This document shows positions 53,800-62,527 of a stretch of DNA of 64,000 nt, one piece after another. Location: contig CAYPGE010000002.1 of the NCBI GenBank assembly GCA_964409865.1, positions 1 through 64,000 on the forward strand, read 5' to 3'. Position 1 is the first letter of the stretch. Every line of letters starts with the position of its first letter. The position numbers and the translations under genes were made by a program. This DNA comes from Anammoximicrobium sp964409865. GTDB lineage: Bacteria; Planctomycetota; Planctomycetia; Pirellulales; Pirellulaceae. The notes beneath the pieces are model-generated. The model saw only the letters and a list, made by a program, of their open reading frames with translations. It was not told the DNA's origin and searched no databases.

Positions 53800-53965
53800 T
53801 TGGATCCTTTCTCATGTTCGCAAGGGAGAGGGAGGTTACTGATCCGAGACGTGGGATCGACCAACGGCACGTTCGTCAATGGACAAGTGTGTCTGCCCAC
53901 TGAAACGGCGGGCCTCGACGAATCCTCTCACGCGGCACGCTTCCAAGTCGCCGTGGACAGGCGCT
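53800..53965 (+). pseudogene. FHA-domain fragment
   Basis: A short plus-strand stretch encodes LLIRDVGSTNGTFVNGQ, the hallmark DLGSTNGTFVNG loop of forkhead-associated phosphothreonine-binding domains, with part of the following strand (ETAGLDESS). The preceding FHA residues (GR and SRxH region) are not preserved and no start is credible. The rest of the 584-bp gap 53344-53927 shows no other gene. It overlaps the 3' end of the carbamoyltransferase gene on the other strand. Confidence 0.65.
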
Positions 53966-56195
53966 CCCCGCCGACTGGAGATGGAGGCGAGACATCGAGT
54001 CTGTCATCTCCCGTTTCGCGCTGGCGCTCCGTTCGCCACTCCTGAATCCACCAGCGAAGCTGGCAGCCGCCATCTTTGAACCCGGATTTGACGTTGTGCC
54101 ATGCCACCTGACAGGCGCCATCGTCAGCAACCATAAACACGCCGTGCAGTCCCCTGGATTTCTTGAGGGCCTGCAATGCTTGTTCCGGCGTTTGCGCGAT
54201 CGGAGAACCGACATTCAGCGACGTATTGACCGATACCTCGACGCCAACCCGCCGGCCCATGGCTTTCAGGTAGGCGTGCATCAAGGGATCGACTTCTGCG
54301 CGTACAATCTGAACTCGGGCGGTCCCGTCACGATGAACTACGGCCGGCACGCGGTGATAGGCCTCCACGCGGGCGGTGGCCGTCAGAACCATGTAGTTGT
54401 ACGCGTTGTGGTCATCGTCCGAGGCGCCCGCTGCCAATTCGAATAGCCGTTCCGCCGCCTCGCGCGTCGCCATTGGAGCCAGGGGCCGGATGATCTCGCG
54501 GAACTTGACCCTCTCGTTCAGCGTTTGCAGCGTGTCTGGATTCGTCGGATTGGCAAGAATGGAACGGTGGCCGAGCGCACGAGGCCCGGTCTCCGCGGCA
54601 CCCTGGAAGATCCCAATGACTCCATCTTGGGACACGATGTAAGCCATCAAGTCCGCAAGCTCTGCCGTCTGATCGCCGGCGCAGATGCTGCCGACACGCA
54701 AAAAATCGATCTCCGGATCGTTTCCGATCGCGGCGTCGATCTCCGCTTGCGTCGGTGCGTGTCCGCAAAGGAAAGGATGTCGTAGCGTCGTTCCGGGGGC
54801 ACCCATCTTCGCACCGGCCAAGCAGGCGAAGTGGTAGGCAGCACCGACGGGAGCGCCGGCGTCGCCGGGGATGGGCGGCACCCAAATGTGCAGTTGCGTA
54901 TCCTCCTTGCCAAGATAACGCTGGTACCATTCCTTTCCAAAATGCTCCAGAATCCGCATGCTGGCAACGCAGTTCAGCGCCGCGCCTCCAGCGAATACGG
55001 CTTGACTGGCTTGCGTACAGCGAATGCCGTAATCGAAGATGTGCAGAACAGCGTCCTCAAACAGCATCTGCGTTGCGGCCGCCTTGTCGACACGGTCTTG
55101 CGTGATCGGGGCATGTTGAATGTCTTCCACGCGAAGCACGTGATCCGGATTCCACATCTGATCCGGCAGGATCGGCGGCCCGATGATTTCCGTGAGTTGG
55201 CCGCAGTAGGGATGAAGGGAACCGCGACGGTGCCAATTCGCCAGCTTTCGATTCAGCTGCAGCTTTCCGTTCGGTCCGAAGTGGAACAGTTCGCGGAGGG
55301 CTCGATAGTACGGGTTCGTCATCCGGTCGGAATTGCCCCAAGCTGCCGCTCCCATGTAGCGGCCTTCGCTGCTCAAAGGCGGCCAGCCGCCCTGGCTGCT
55401 GCTGATGTACAGGTACATCTGCCCAATCGAGTCGAAGATGCTGTCGGTCGTATAGAACCTTTCCAGCTTGCCGGCATCGGACCGATACAAAGAAATCGAG
55501 CTGTCGTCGCCAAGCCCATCAATCACGGCGACCAGAACAGGGGATGTGCTCCCGGCGAACGGCGAGAGGCCCAGCGCCAAATAGGCGTGATTGTCGTGGT
55601 GACGCAGATTGATGACGGGATGCGGCTTGCCTGTACCGAGTTGCCTACCGAGCAGCGTTGACGCGCGAAACGCATGGCACACGTCGCGAAAACAAAACGT
55701 CGGCGATGCGGCGCTGCGAAGCATCGTCAGGCTGCCTGGCAGCTCTCCAGCGATGTGCCCGGCGAGTTGGGAGCCGAGTTCGATGTAGTCCCAAGTCGTC
55801 ACCACTGCGTCCAGATCGTCGACACCCAGGCCGCGTTTCCGCAGGTCGGCGCAGGCCGCCTCGATGCTGTGACTCGGGAACTGCTTGAAGTGCTTGATGC
55901 CGCGAAAGCGTTCTTCTTCGTGATTGGCGATAACCTGAATGCCGCCCTCTTTCGATGCCTCCACCAAGCCGGCCCCCGCGTTGTGTCCCGCACAACCAAT
56001 GCCTAGCACGTGCAGGGATCCCCCCCGTTTCAATTTCGCCCGAGCAGCCATCAGTGTGTCTTGGGCGAATCGGGCGCCGAGTTGAAACAACTTCCGATTC
56101 CTGCCGAAGACAGCCAGAAGAGGTCTCGTTCCGCTACGCACGAAACTCCGCAACAGCGGGAACCGTTCGCCGATTCGCTTTGTTACCGTTGACAC
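53928..56195 (-). CDS. NodU/CmcH-family carbamoyltransferase
   Basis: A 755-aa enzyme transferring the carbamoyl group of carbamoyl phosphate to a hydroxyl, via an adenylate. The GTG start at 56195 has GGGTGACAC upstream, overlapping the preceding stop. N-terminal Kae1-like domain: CAGHNAGAGLV, ANHEEERFRGIKHFKQFP, LRHHDNHAYLALGLSPF and FAGGAALNCVASMR with metal-binding His residues. C-terminal YrdC-like part: FQGAAETGPRALGHRSI, IRPLAPMA and VNTSLNVGSPI. About 45 C-terminal residues exceed the family and may be read-through into the decayed FHA region. Known products: carbamoylated Nod factors, antibiotics and sugars. The substrate here is unknown. Confidence 0.92.
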   Translation of the reverse strand: MSTVTKRIGERFPLLRSFVRSGTRPLLAVFGRNRKLFQLGARFAQDTLMAARAKLKRGGSLHVLGIGCAGHNAGAGLVEASKEGGIQVIANHEEERFRGIKHFKQFPSHSIEAACADLRKRGLGVDDLDAVVTTWDYIELGSQLAGHIAGELPGSLTMLRSAASPTFCFRDVCHAFRASTLLGRQLGTGKPHPVINLRHHDNHAYLALGLSPFAGSTSPVLVAVIDGLGDDSSISLYRSDAGKLERFYTTDSIFDSIGQMYLYISSSQGGWPPLSSEGRYMGAAAWGNSDRMTNPYYRALRELFHFGPNGKLQLNRKLANWHRRGSLHPYCGQLTEIIGPPILPDQMWNPDHVLRVEDIQHAPITQDRVDKAAATQMLFEDAVLHIFDYGIRCTQASQAVFAGGAALNCVASMRILEHFGKEWYQRYLGKEDTQLHIWVPPIPGDAGAPVGAAYHFACLAGAKMGAPGTTLRHPFLCGHAPTQAEIDAAIGNDPEIDFLRVGSICAGDQTAELADLMAYIVSQDGVIGIFQGAAETGPRALGHRSILANPTNPDTLQTLNERVKFREIIRPLAPMATREAAERLFELAAGASDDDHNAYNYMVLTATARVEAYHRVPAVVHRDGTARVQIVRAEVDPLMHAYLKAMGRRVGVEVSVNTSLNVGSPIAQTPEQALQALKKSRGLHGVFMVADDGACQVAWHNVKSGFKDGGCQLRWWIQEWRTERQRETGDDRLDVSPPSPVGGERLSTATWKRAA

Positions 56196-56198
56196 GTG

Positions 56199-56681
56199 TC
56201 ACCCACTTCCCGAGAACGGTGCCGGCGTCTTTTCGGAGCGGACTTTCTGAAGTCCGAAATCTCCGCGGAGAAGGTAACGAAATGGTATGGCTCTCAGGTC
56301 CATCGCGATCCACAAAGCGTTACCAACCGCGATCATGGTTCCATAGAGGGGAAACTCTCCTCGCATCGCCAGAGGTGCGAATACGAGCAGGAACCACAAC
56401 GACTTGTATACCAGCTGTATCAGGAACACAGGCAAGAACTGAAGAGGCGATCTGAGCCCCAGCAAAGAGATGAGGGCCACGGCCAGCCAGAAAGCACCCA
56501 GTAGACCGAATACAATCGGGTCTTGCTCAGGCAGCCGGGACGGGGCGCCAAGCAGCCACATCGCTGTACGGGGCGCAACCAGAATCATCAACCCCGTGCC
56601 CGTGCCCACAACCGCAGTGCAGACGTAAAGATTCCTGATCCGCCGGTATCGGATGCCGTAATCCGCTGGTTTGTGTGGCAT
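56199..56681 (-). CDS. small four-helix membrane protein
   Basis: A 160-aa protein from the ATG at 56681 (AGGGTGA upstream). Four hydrophobic helices are visible: YVCTAVVGTGTGLMILVA, IVFGLLGAFWLAVALISLLG, FLPVFLIQLVYKSLWFLLVF and GTMIAVGNALWIAM. Tyr/Arg-rich N-terminus (YGIRYRRIRNLY). No family was recognised with confidence. Its stop is three bases before the carbamoyltransferase start, so the two genes are almost certainly translated from one mRNA and functionally linked. Its local GC is lower than that of most of the window. Confidence 0.65.
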   Translation of the reverse strand: MPHKPADYGIRYRRIRNLYVCTAVVGTGTGLMILVAPRTAMWLLGAPSRLPEQDPIVFGLLGAFWLAVALISLLGLRSPLQFLPVFLIQLVYKSLWFLLVFAPLAMRGEFPLYGTMIAVGNALWIAMDLRAIPFRYLLRGDFGLQKVRSEKTPAPFSGSG

Positions 56682-57060
56682 CGCGTTCACCCTGACGAGT
56701 GCGTCCTGCACTTCCTTGACGATAGCAACGCATGCAATGTCCGAAGAACGGCCAGTCAAATGTCACCTGCTTCCGAAAACCTCTTCGCCATACGATGAAC
56801 TCGATATCGGCACTTTGACGGACGATCTGAAACTAACGATGAGGCAACCTATCGGAGGCCAGCACGTTTGCTCAGGCCCGATGCTGGAACGCACGCACGC
56901 TAGCATCGTTGGGTCGTCTTGCGGTCGCCAGAAAAGATCTGCTATTCTCTTTCGTCCTTGATCTGCTTCCTGACTTCCGCGGAATCGCCTCGGAGCCCAG
57001 CGAACGGCGGGTGTCAGCCTGCCGGTCTTCCCCACGCCTCGAGGGATGGGAGAAACCAAG
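56682..57060. other. 379-bp divergent intergenic region
   Basis: It lies between the membrane-protein/carbamoyltransferase pair (minus) and the formyltransferase-like gene (plus). No gene, repeat or clear promoter consensus was seen. Lower GC than average. Confidence 0.35.
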
Positions 57061-57891
57061 GTGCCACGACCAATTAGACTGGCCATTTTTACCATTGATC
57101 TTCCAGAGGCGAATGCGATCACCCACAGGGTGCTCGCCGTGTTCCATCCTCAGGTCGCGGGCATGATCAGGTCCCGGTCACTGCGGCGAGGCCAGAGGAC
57201 ATGGGACGCGTTGAAGCACCTTTACCGGCGGTCGGGTCCGCTATTAGTCGCAAAGGGCCTGGAATCGGCTCTTTGCCACATCGTTTCCCGGCTGCCGCGA
57301 TTGATCGGGCGGGTTCCTCGTACGGCGCCGCTACGCCGCATCGCCAAGTGTTACAGTCTTTCCGTTCATTCCACGTCGAACATCAATGCGCCGCATTGGC
57401 GCCAACTCGTAGCCGATTGGAAGCCAGATCTGCTCGTTTCGATCTACATGAACCAACTTTTTCAGCCGGAGTTGTTGGGTCTTGCGCCGTTGGGCGCCAT
57501 CAACGTGCATCCGTCGTTGCTGCCAAATCATCGGGGGTTATGGCCGTATATTTGGGCCATGGCGGATGGCGATCGTCAGACAGGTGTGACCGTTCACTGG
57601 ATCGACGAGACCTTGGATACGGGCGGGATCATTCAGCAACGGTCAACGCCGATTTACCCTGGGGAGAGTGCGATTTCGCTCGCCCACCGCTGCGCTGATA
57701 TCGCCGCCGAAATGATGGTGGAAGCCATCCACAGCGTCGAACAGGGCCTGGCGGCCGACGTGCGACAAGAACTTGGCCAGGGAAGTTATCACAGTTGGCC
57801 CGACCGTGAGTGCTTGCTCAAGTGCAAGGAGAACGGGCACCGCTGCTTTTCCGTTACCGATATGTGGCGCGAACTTTTGCGTGCAGCCTAG
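57061..57891 (+). CDS. formyltransferase-fold enzyme (Fmt/sugar N-formyltransferase-like)
   Basis: A 276-aa protein; the GTG at 57061 is preferred because GGGAG lies nine bases upstream, and the ATG at 57046 has no room for a site. The formyl-transferase core is clear: LLVSIYMNQLFQPELLGL, INVHPSLLPNHRGLWPYIWA (Asn-x-His catalytic pair and SLLP loop), TGVTVHWIDETLDTGGII (catalytic Asp) and IQQRSTPIYPGESA. The usual methionyl-tRNA OB-fold C-terminus is absent, so it is more likely a sugar or amine formyltransferase using formyl-tetrahydrofolate than initiator-tRNA Fmt. It is divergent from the carbamoyltransferase pair; a shared pathway is inferred. Confidence 0.8.
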   Translation: MPRPIRLAIFTIDLPEANAITHRVLAVFHPQVAGMIRSRSLRRGQRTWDALKHLYRRSGPLLVAKGLESALCHIVSRLPRLIGRVPRTAPLRRIAKCYSLSVHSTSNINAPHWRQLVADWKPDLLVSIYMNQLFQPELLGLAPLGAINVHPSLLPNHRGLWPYIWAMADGDRQTGVTVHWIDETLDTGGIIQQRSTPIYPGESAISLAHRCADIAAEMMVEAIHSVEQGLAADVRQELGQGSYHSWPDRECLLKCKENGHRCFSVTDMWRELLRAA

Positions 57892-58087
57892 ACGGCATCG
57901 ATGTTGGAAATCCCGGCGTCATCGCGATCGAATTGCTGGTTTTCAGATGGATTCTGTTCCATGAGAGGCTGGTTCCTATCGCGGGTCTCAAGGCGGACGG
58001 AAGTCGGCGCCGGCAACGGTGGCTGAACTGAGTTCGCAATTGGGCATCTGCCCCAGGGGCGGTAGCGGCGAACCGAAAATGAGCCGT

Positions 58088-60454
58088 TCACCGCACGACT
58101 TCGGTCCGGGCCAGGATTTCGCGAGCGGCGTCGAGGGTGGTGTCTCGCAGCACCAGATACGTCCGCGGGCCAAGGGACACTTCCGATGCTTCGCCTTGGG
58201 ATGAGAACGGCTGCGGCGTGGCCAAGGGCCGCATCACGGCAAGACGCTTGGCCGGGATACTCAGTCGCAGCCGCAACTGCCCGGCGGCGGCCCAGGCCAG
58301 AAGGTAAGCGTCCTGCGGTGCGGCGGCTCGGCGGAAGACGTAGACTCGCACGCCGTCGGGTGCCACAGCGGATAGATCTTCGATCTCGACCAGTTCGTAG
58401 CGGCCCTGCTCGTTCCGCAACAGGTGGTGCTCGCGGCGGTCGGCCAGGATCCGCCGCTGGGCGTTCGTCAAGTCGCGGTTCTCGACGATCCGCTGGAAGA
58501 TCTCGCGCTGCTCGAAACAGGGGACGTACCGCGCCTCTTCGGGCGCGACGTTCTTCAGCCGCTGGCGATCCTCGCCGGACAAGTGGTTGCCGACACGAGC
58601 ATCTTCCCAGATTTTGATGGCTGCCAGGCAATCCTCGGCGCGCGGATTGGATTCCAGTTCCTCCAGGCTGGCGTGCAGCGAGATGGGGCAATCCCAGGCC
58701 GCCGCGCGGCTGGCGACGTACTCGTACACGTCCGGTTCGGCGGCGCCGGCGGCGCTGCGGCCAAAGCGGCCGAGCCAGCCGAATTGGATCCGCGAAAAAT
58801 CCCACGCTCGCGCCGCCGCCGTCGGACACGGCATCAGGCGGCAGAAGTCCTTCATGCGGTCGGGCGGGGCGATCACGTCGTAGGCGTTGCTGCGGCTGAT
58901 CATGTGCCAGCTGAAGTGCGTGTAGTGAGCCGATTCGCACACCGGGGGCGGCGGATCGAGCAGGCGAAACACGCGATACTGGGCCCCCGCGACGTGATGC
59001 CAGAACGGCTCGTGAACGTCTTCGGCCCCATCGAAGTAGACCATTTCATACGGGCCGGTTTCGCGGTAGATCTCGGCGATTCTACGGGCCGCTTCGTCCT
59101 GGATGTCGGTGTTCTGATCGTAGCGGACAAACGCCGGCCAGGTGTCGACGTCCAGCAAGTCCAGGCGGTTCCCCTCGGCGTGCGCGGCGGGCGTCGTGCC
59201 GAGATGACCTCGCCTGCAGCCGGTGAACCGATACGGCGGCTGGGCATCATAGCCCTCGTATTCAATCAACTCCCGTTGAAGCTTGAGCAGCCGGCGGTCC
59301 TTGTCCAGGGTACAGCCGGCGGGAGTTTCCTTCACAGGGAGGACGGCGGCGTCGGACGAAACGGGCGCGGCCAGCGTGAACGTGCGGACCTTGTGAAACC
59401 GGTCGTCGGGCACCGGCGTGACGTAGGGATCGTTCTTGCCGGCCTTGCTGTAGTGGAGGTGCAGCCCGGCTTTCAGGCCGGCCCCGCGAATCGCATCCGT
59501 GACTTGACGCAAGTCCGCCATGCCGCGAGGATAGGCGTCGTTCCAAAGCAGGTGCCCCGGCCCTTTGGCAAACGCAGTGTACGAGAGCAACAGGACGCGG
59601 AATCCGCCCAGTTTGGCCCAGTGGATGTACTGGTCAATGGTCTCCGGAGTAGGACGAGTGGCCCACAGATAGGAGAACTTCTGAGATGGCGAGCGACGGA
59701 AGGCCGCGCCCGACGGCAAGTCGAAATCGCGCTCGACCACGGCCATGGCGTCCAGGAATCGCGTCTTCGGTTCCGGGCATCCGAACAGCACCGCCGTCGC
59801 TCCGCGGAAACCGACCGCCGCCTCGGCCGTGGCCGTCATCAGGACGTTCTGGTCTTGCGGCCACATCTCGGCGTTGGTCTGCAGATTGCCGGCGCACAAG
59901 CAGACGCCGAAGTCGTCGTCCCAGGCGGCGTTGACCCACTGGCCCAGGAACGGCGGACGGCGGAGGTTCAGACGCAGCAGGTCGATTCGATCGATGCCGT
60001 CCCCCTCCACGGACAAGAGCTTGAAGGCGAGATAGTCTTCGGTGCTGTGGACTTGAAGCGTGGCCCGGACGTTGGCAGAGCCGAAGTCGATCGTCAACTG
60101 GTCTTCTTGCCGCGACACACGCGTGGCGGCCAATGGCGATCCACCTTGGTAGATCCAGCGTCCGACGACCGCAGCGTACGGACCCTCGGCGTTCGACACA
60201 GCGCGACCGCCGCGGTAGGCCATGGCCAGCGGGCACGGCGCGCCGGCTGCGTACTCGACGCCAGCGGGCTGGGACGTCAGGCTCCGGAGCGTGCCATCGT
60301 CACGGATCGCCAACCGCAGATGTTGCGTTTGGAACACGATTTCGCCGCGTGTCGGCGCGCAGGTCGCCGCTGCCAACACCGTCAGGCAGAGGAAACCAGA
60401 AAGCGATGGATGGGGCATGGCGATGCGTCTTGGGCCGTGTCGGAAAGCGCGCAT
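58088..60454 (-). CDS. secreted putative glycosidase-like protein, function unknown
   Basis: About 788 aa. The start ATG at 60454 overlaps the dnaB stop (TGATG), suggesting coupling; an ATG at 60418 (MPHPSLSGF) is an equally possible start. The signal peptide ends TCAPTRGE. The N-terminal part is a beta-sandwich (about 38-260), then a barrel-like region: WAKLGGFRVLLLSYTAFAKG, LKAGLHLHYSKAG and YEMVYFDGAEDVHEP with acidic residues at a likely catalytic strand, followed by NAYDVIAPPDRM. The C-terminal segment is another beta domain. The overall plan matches uncharacterised planctomycete glycosidases; neither activity nor substrate is established. Confidence 0.6.
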   Translation of the reverse strand: MRAFRHGPRRIAMPHPSLSGFLCLTVLAAATCAPTRGEIVFQTQHLRLAIRDDGTLRSLTSQPAGVEYAAGAPCPLAMAYRGGRAVSNAEGPYAAVVGRWIYQGGSPLAATRVSRQEDQLTIDFGSANVRATLQVHSTEDYLAFKLLSVEGDGIDRIDLLRLNLRRPPFLGQWVNAAWDDDFGVCLCAGNLQTNAEMWPQDQNVLMTATAEAAVGFRGATAVLFGCPEPKTRFLDAMAVVERDFDLPSGAAFRRSPSQKFSYLWATRPTPETIDQYIHWAKLGGFRVLLLSYTAFAKGPGHLLWNDAYPRGMADLRQVTDAIRGAGLKAGLHLHYSKAGKNDPYVTPVPDDRFHKVRTFTLAAPVSSDAAVLPVKETPAGCTLDKDRRLLKLQRELIEYEGYDAQPPYRFTGCRRGHLGTTPAAHAEGNRLDLLDVDTWPAFVRYDQNTDIQDEAARRIAEIYRETGPYEMVYFDGAEDVHEPFWHHVAGAQYRVFRLLDPPPPVCESAHYTHFSWHMISRSNAYDVIAPPDRMKDFCRLMPCPTAAARAWDFSRIQFGWLGRFGRSAAGAAEPDVYEYVASRAAAWDCPISLHASLEELESNPRAEDCLAAIKIWEDARVGNHLSGEDRQRLKNVAPEEARYVPCFEQREIFQRIVENRDLTNAQRRILADRREHHLLRNEQGRYELVEIEDLSAVAPDGVRVYVFRRAAAPQDAYLLAWAAAGQLRLRLSIPAKRLAVMRPLATPQPFSSQGEASEVSLGPRTYLVLRDTTLDAAREILARTEVVR

Positions 60455-61863
60455 CAGAAATTGCTGACCGCGACTTCCGCGTTGTAGTCGTCGAATTCCT
60501 GCAGCCGCTCGGGGGCCAGATTCTGGAAGCGGGTGTATTTCTTCTCCCAGCGCAGCTCGACTTCGCCCACCGGGCCGTTCCGCTGTTTGGCGATGATGAT
60601 CTCGGCCAGGCCTTCGTGCTCCTTCTGCTCTTCGCCGCGCAAGTAGTACTCTTCGCGGTGCACGAACATCACGACATCGGCGTCTTGCTCGATGGCGCCC
60701 GACTCGCGGAGGTGGCTCAGTCGCGGGCGATGGTCGCGCGTGTCCTCCGCCTGACGATTCAACTGGGCCAGGCACAGGACCGGGACCTCGGCCTCGCGAG
60801 CCAACCCCTTCAGACGCCGCGCGATGCGAGCCACTTGTTCCTGGCGGGAATCGTCCGGGTTGTCGGGCTCGATCAGCTGCAGGTAGTCGATGGCAATCAA
60901 CCCCAACCCGCCCTCTCGGCGTTTGATGCGGCGTGCCGCGGCGGCGATCTCGCTGACGGTCCGCGAGGGGGAATCGTCCACGAACAGCGGCGCCTGGCTG
61001 ATTTCGCCCGCCTTCTCCACCAACCGCAGTTTGTCGGCATTGGACAGCGTCCCGTTGCGGAGCCGATGGCCGTCCACTTGGGCCGCCGAGCACAGCAAGC
61101 GGTCGGCCAATTCGACGGAAGCCATTTCCAGACTCACGAACAGGGTCGGCCGGCGGAGTTCGACGGCCACGTATTCGGCGATGTTCATGGCCAGCGCCGT
61201 TTTACCCATGCTCGGCCGGGCCGCCAGGATCACCAGTTCCGAGTTGTGCAGCCCGCCGGTCAGCCGGTCCAGTTCGGTGAATCCGGAATCGACGGCATCT
61301 TGCGTCTGCTCGCCGCGCATGCGGGCGTCCAGGCGGTCCATGGCCTGGTGCAGGATGTCCCGGATGGAGTTGACGGACGAGGCAGAGCGCTGGTCCAGGA
61401 TGGAGAAGATCTTCTGCTCCGCCTCGCTCACCAGGTGCCGGGCCTCGTGCTGCTCTTCGTAAGCTTGCCGCAGGATCTCGGTGCTGGCGTTGATCAGCGA
61501 CCGGAGCGTGGATTTTTCGCGGACGATGCCGGCGTAGTAGCGGGCATGGGCGGCGTTCGGCACCGCCTGGCTGATCTTGTACAAGTAGGCCGCGCCGCCG
61601 ATAGTTTCGTAATGGCCGGACTTTTTCAGCCGGTCGACCAGCAGCGTCACGTCGATCTTGCCGCCCGCGTCGTGCATCGACTGCACGTGCGTGAACAGGC
61701 AGCGGTTCGCTTCGTCGAAGAAGTCGTCGGGCCGCAAGACCAGCGACACCTCGTCGCACGTCTCGGGCAGCAACAAGATGCTGCCCAGCACGCCCTGTTC
61801 GGCGTCCAGATCGTAAGGCAGCCGTCGATCGAGAACCGCCGAGGCGTTTTCGCGGCTCACCAT
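60454..61863 (-). CDS. dnaB: replicative DNA helicase DnaB
   Basis: A 469-aa hexameric helicase of the replication fork. The ATG at 61863 follows GGAGGGGGCGCTG; upstream frame is non-coding. N-terminal collar domain: PYDLDAEQGVLGSILLLPET and GGAAYLYKISQAVP. C-terminal RecA-like ATPase: Walker A AARPSMGKTALAMNIAEY, Walker B LGLIAIDYLQLIEP, arginine-region HLRESGAIEQDADVVMFVHR and the DnaB-4 segment IIIAKQRNGPVGEVELRW. Length is standard and no intein is present. It is the last core gene of the cluster with rplI, ssb and rpsF. Confidence 0.97.
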   Translation of the reverse strand: MVSRENASAVLDRRLPYDLDAEQGVLGSILLLPETCDEVSLVLRPDDFFDEANRCLFTHVQSMHDAGGKIDVTLLVDRLKKSGHYETIGGAAYLYKISQAVPNAAHARYYAGIVREKSTLRSLINASTEILRQAYEEQHEARHLVSEAEQKIFSILDQRSASSVNSIRDILHQAMDRLDARMRGEQTQDAVDSGFTELDRLTGGLHNSELVILAARPSMGKTALAMNIAEYVAVELRRPTLFVSLEMASVELADRLLCSAAQVDGHRLRNGTLSNADKLRLVEKAGEISQAPLFVDDSPSRTVSEIAAAARRIKRREGGLGLIAIDYLQLIEPDNPDDSRQEQVARIARRLKGLAREAEVPVLCLAQLNRQAEDTRDHRPRLSHLRESGAIEQDADVVMFVHREEYYLRGEEQKEHEGLAEIIIAKQRNGPVGEVELRWEKKYTRFQNLAPERLQEFDDYNAEVAVSNF

Positions 61864-61949
61864 CAGCGCCCCCTCCGTGAAAGAACAAGACCTACAACAC
61901 GGCGTCGTCTGCAGGTCTCCGATGGTTCCAGCGTGCCGCCGGCCCGGCC

Positions 61950-62495
61950 CTACTTCTTGACCTGCGCGTCCTCGACGGCCGTGGGCACCACCCACACCTT
62001 GAGTTCGGTTTCGATATCCTGGTGCAGGTGCACCTTGACCGTGTACAGGCCGAGTTCTTTGAGAGGGCCTTCCAGCCGGATCTGGTTGGTGGCCAGCGTG
62101 ATTTCATTCTGCTTCAGCGCGGCGACGATCTCCGGTGCGCCCACGCTGCCGTACAGATGGCCTTCATCGTTCGCATTGGCTTCGATGGTCACGCTTTGTT
62201 TGCTCAGCAACTCGGCCAAGCCGCGCAGGTCCGCCAGACGCGAACGCTCAATTTCCAGCAGCCGGGCCTTGTGCTTGTCCACCATCCGCTTGTGATGGTC
62301 CGTGGCAATGGTGGCCAAGCCCTGCGGCAACAGGTAGTTGTTGGCGTAGCCGGGCTTCACTTCGACCACCTCGCCCTGCCGGCCCAGATCCTGGACCGAC
62401 TGGATGAGCAGCAACCGAATCCCGTTGCTCTTTCCCTTGGGCAACCGCTTGTATTCCGCCCGGCGTGCCTGTTTGCGAACCTGCGTTTTCGACAT
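61950..62495 (-). CDS. rplI: 50S ribosomal protein L9 with N-terminal extension
   Basis: A 181-aa L9. The ATG at 62495 is preceded by TAGGTGGATGC. The canonical N-domain starts only at about residue 27 with LLLIQSVQDLGRQGEVVEVKPG, YANNYLLPQGLA and so on, and the long connecting helix is followed by the C-domain (GSVGAPEIVAALKQ). The first about 26 residues (SKTQVRKQARRAEYKRLPKG) are an extra basic extension not found in typical L9 (about 150 aa). It binds 23S rRNA domain V. Spacing: 32 bp after ssb and 86 bp before dnaB. Confidence 0.95.
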   Translation of the reverse strand: MSKTQVRKQARRAEYKRLPKGKSNGIRLLLIQSVQDLGRQGEVVEVKPGYANNYLLPQGLATIATDHHKRMVDKHKARLLEIERSRLADLRGLAELLSKQSVTIEANANDEGHLYGSVGAPEIVAALKQNEITLATNQIRLEGPLKELGLYTVKVHLHQDIETELKVWVVPTAVEDAQVKK

Positions 62496-62527
62496 GCATC
62501 CACCTACAGTTCCAATGATCTCGAAAC

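Noticed and set aside
57061..57891. Housekeeping methionyl-tRNA formyltransferase
   Set aside because: The C-terminal OB domain of Fmt is missing, the length is about 40 residues short, and no def gene is adjacent.
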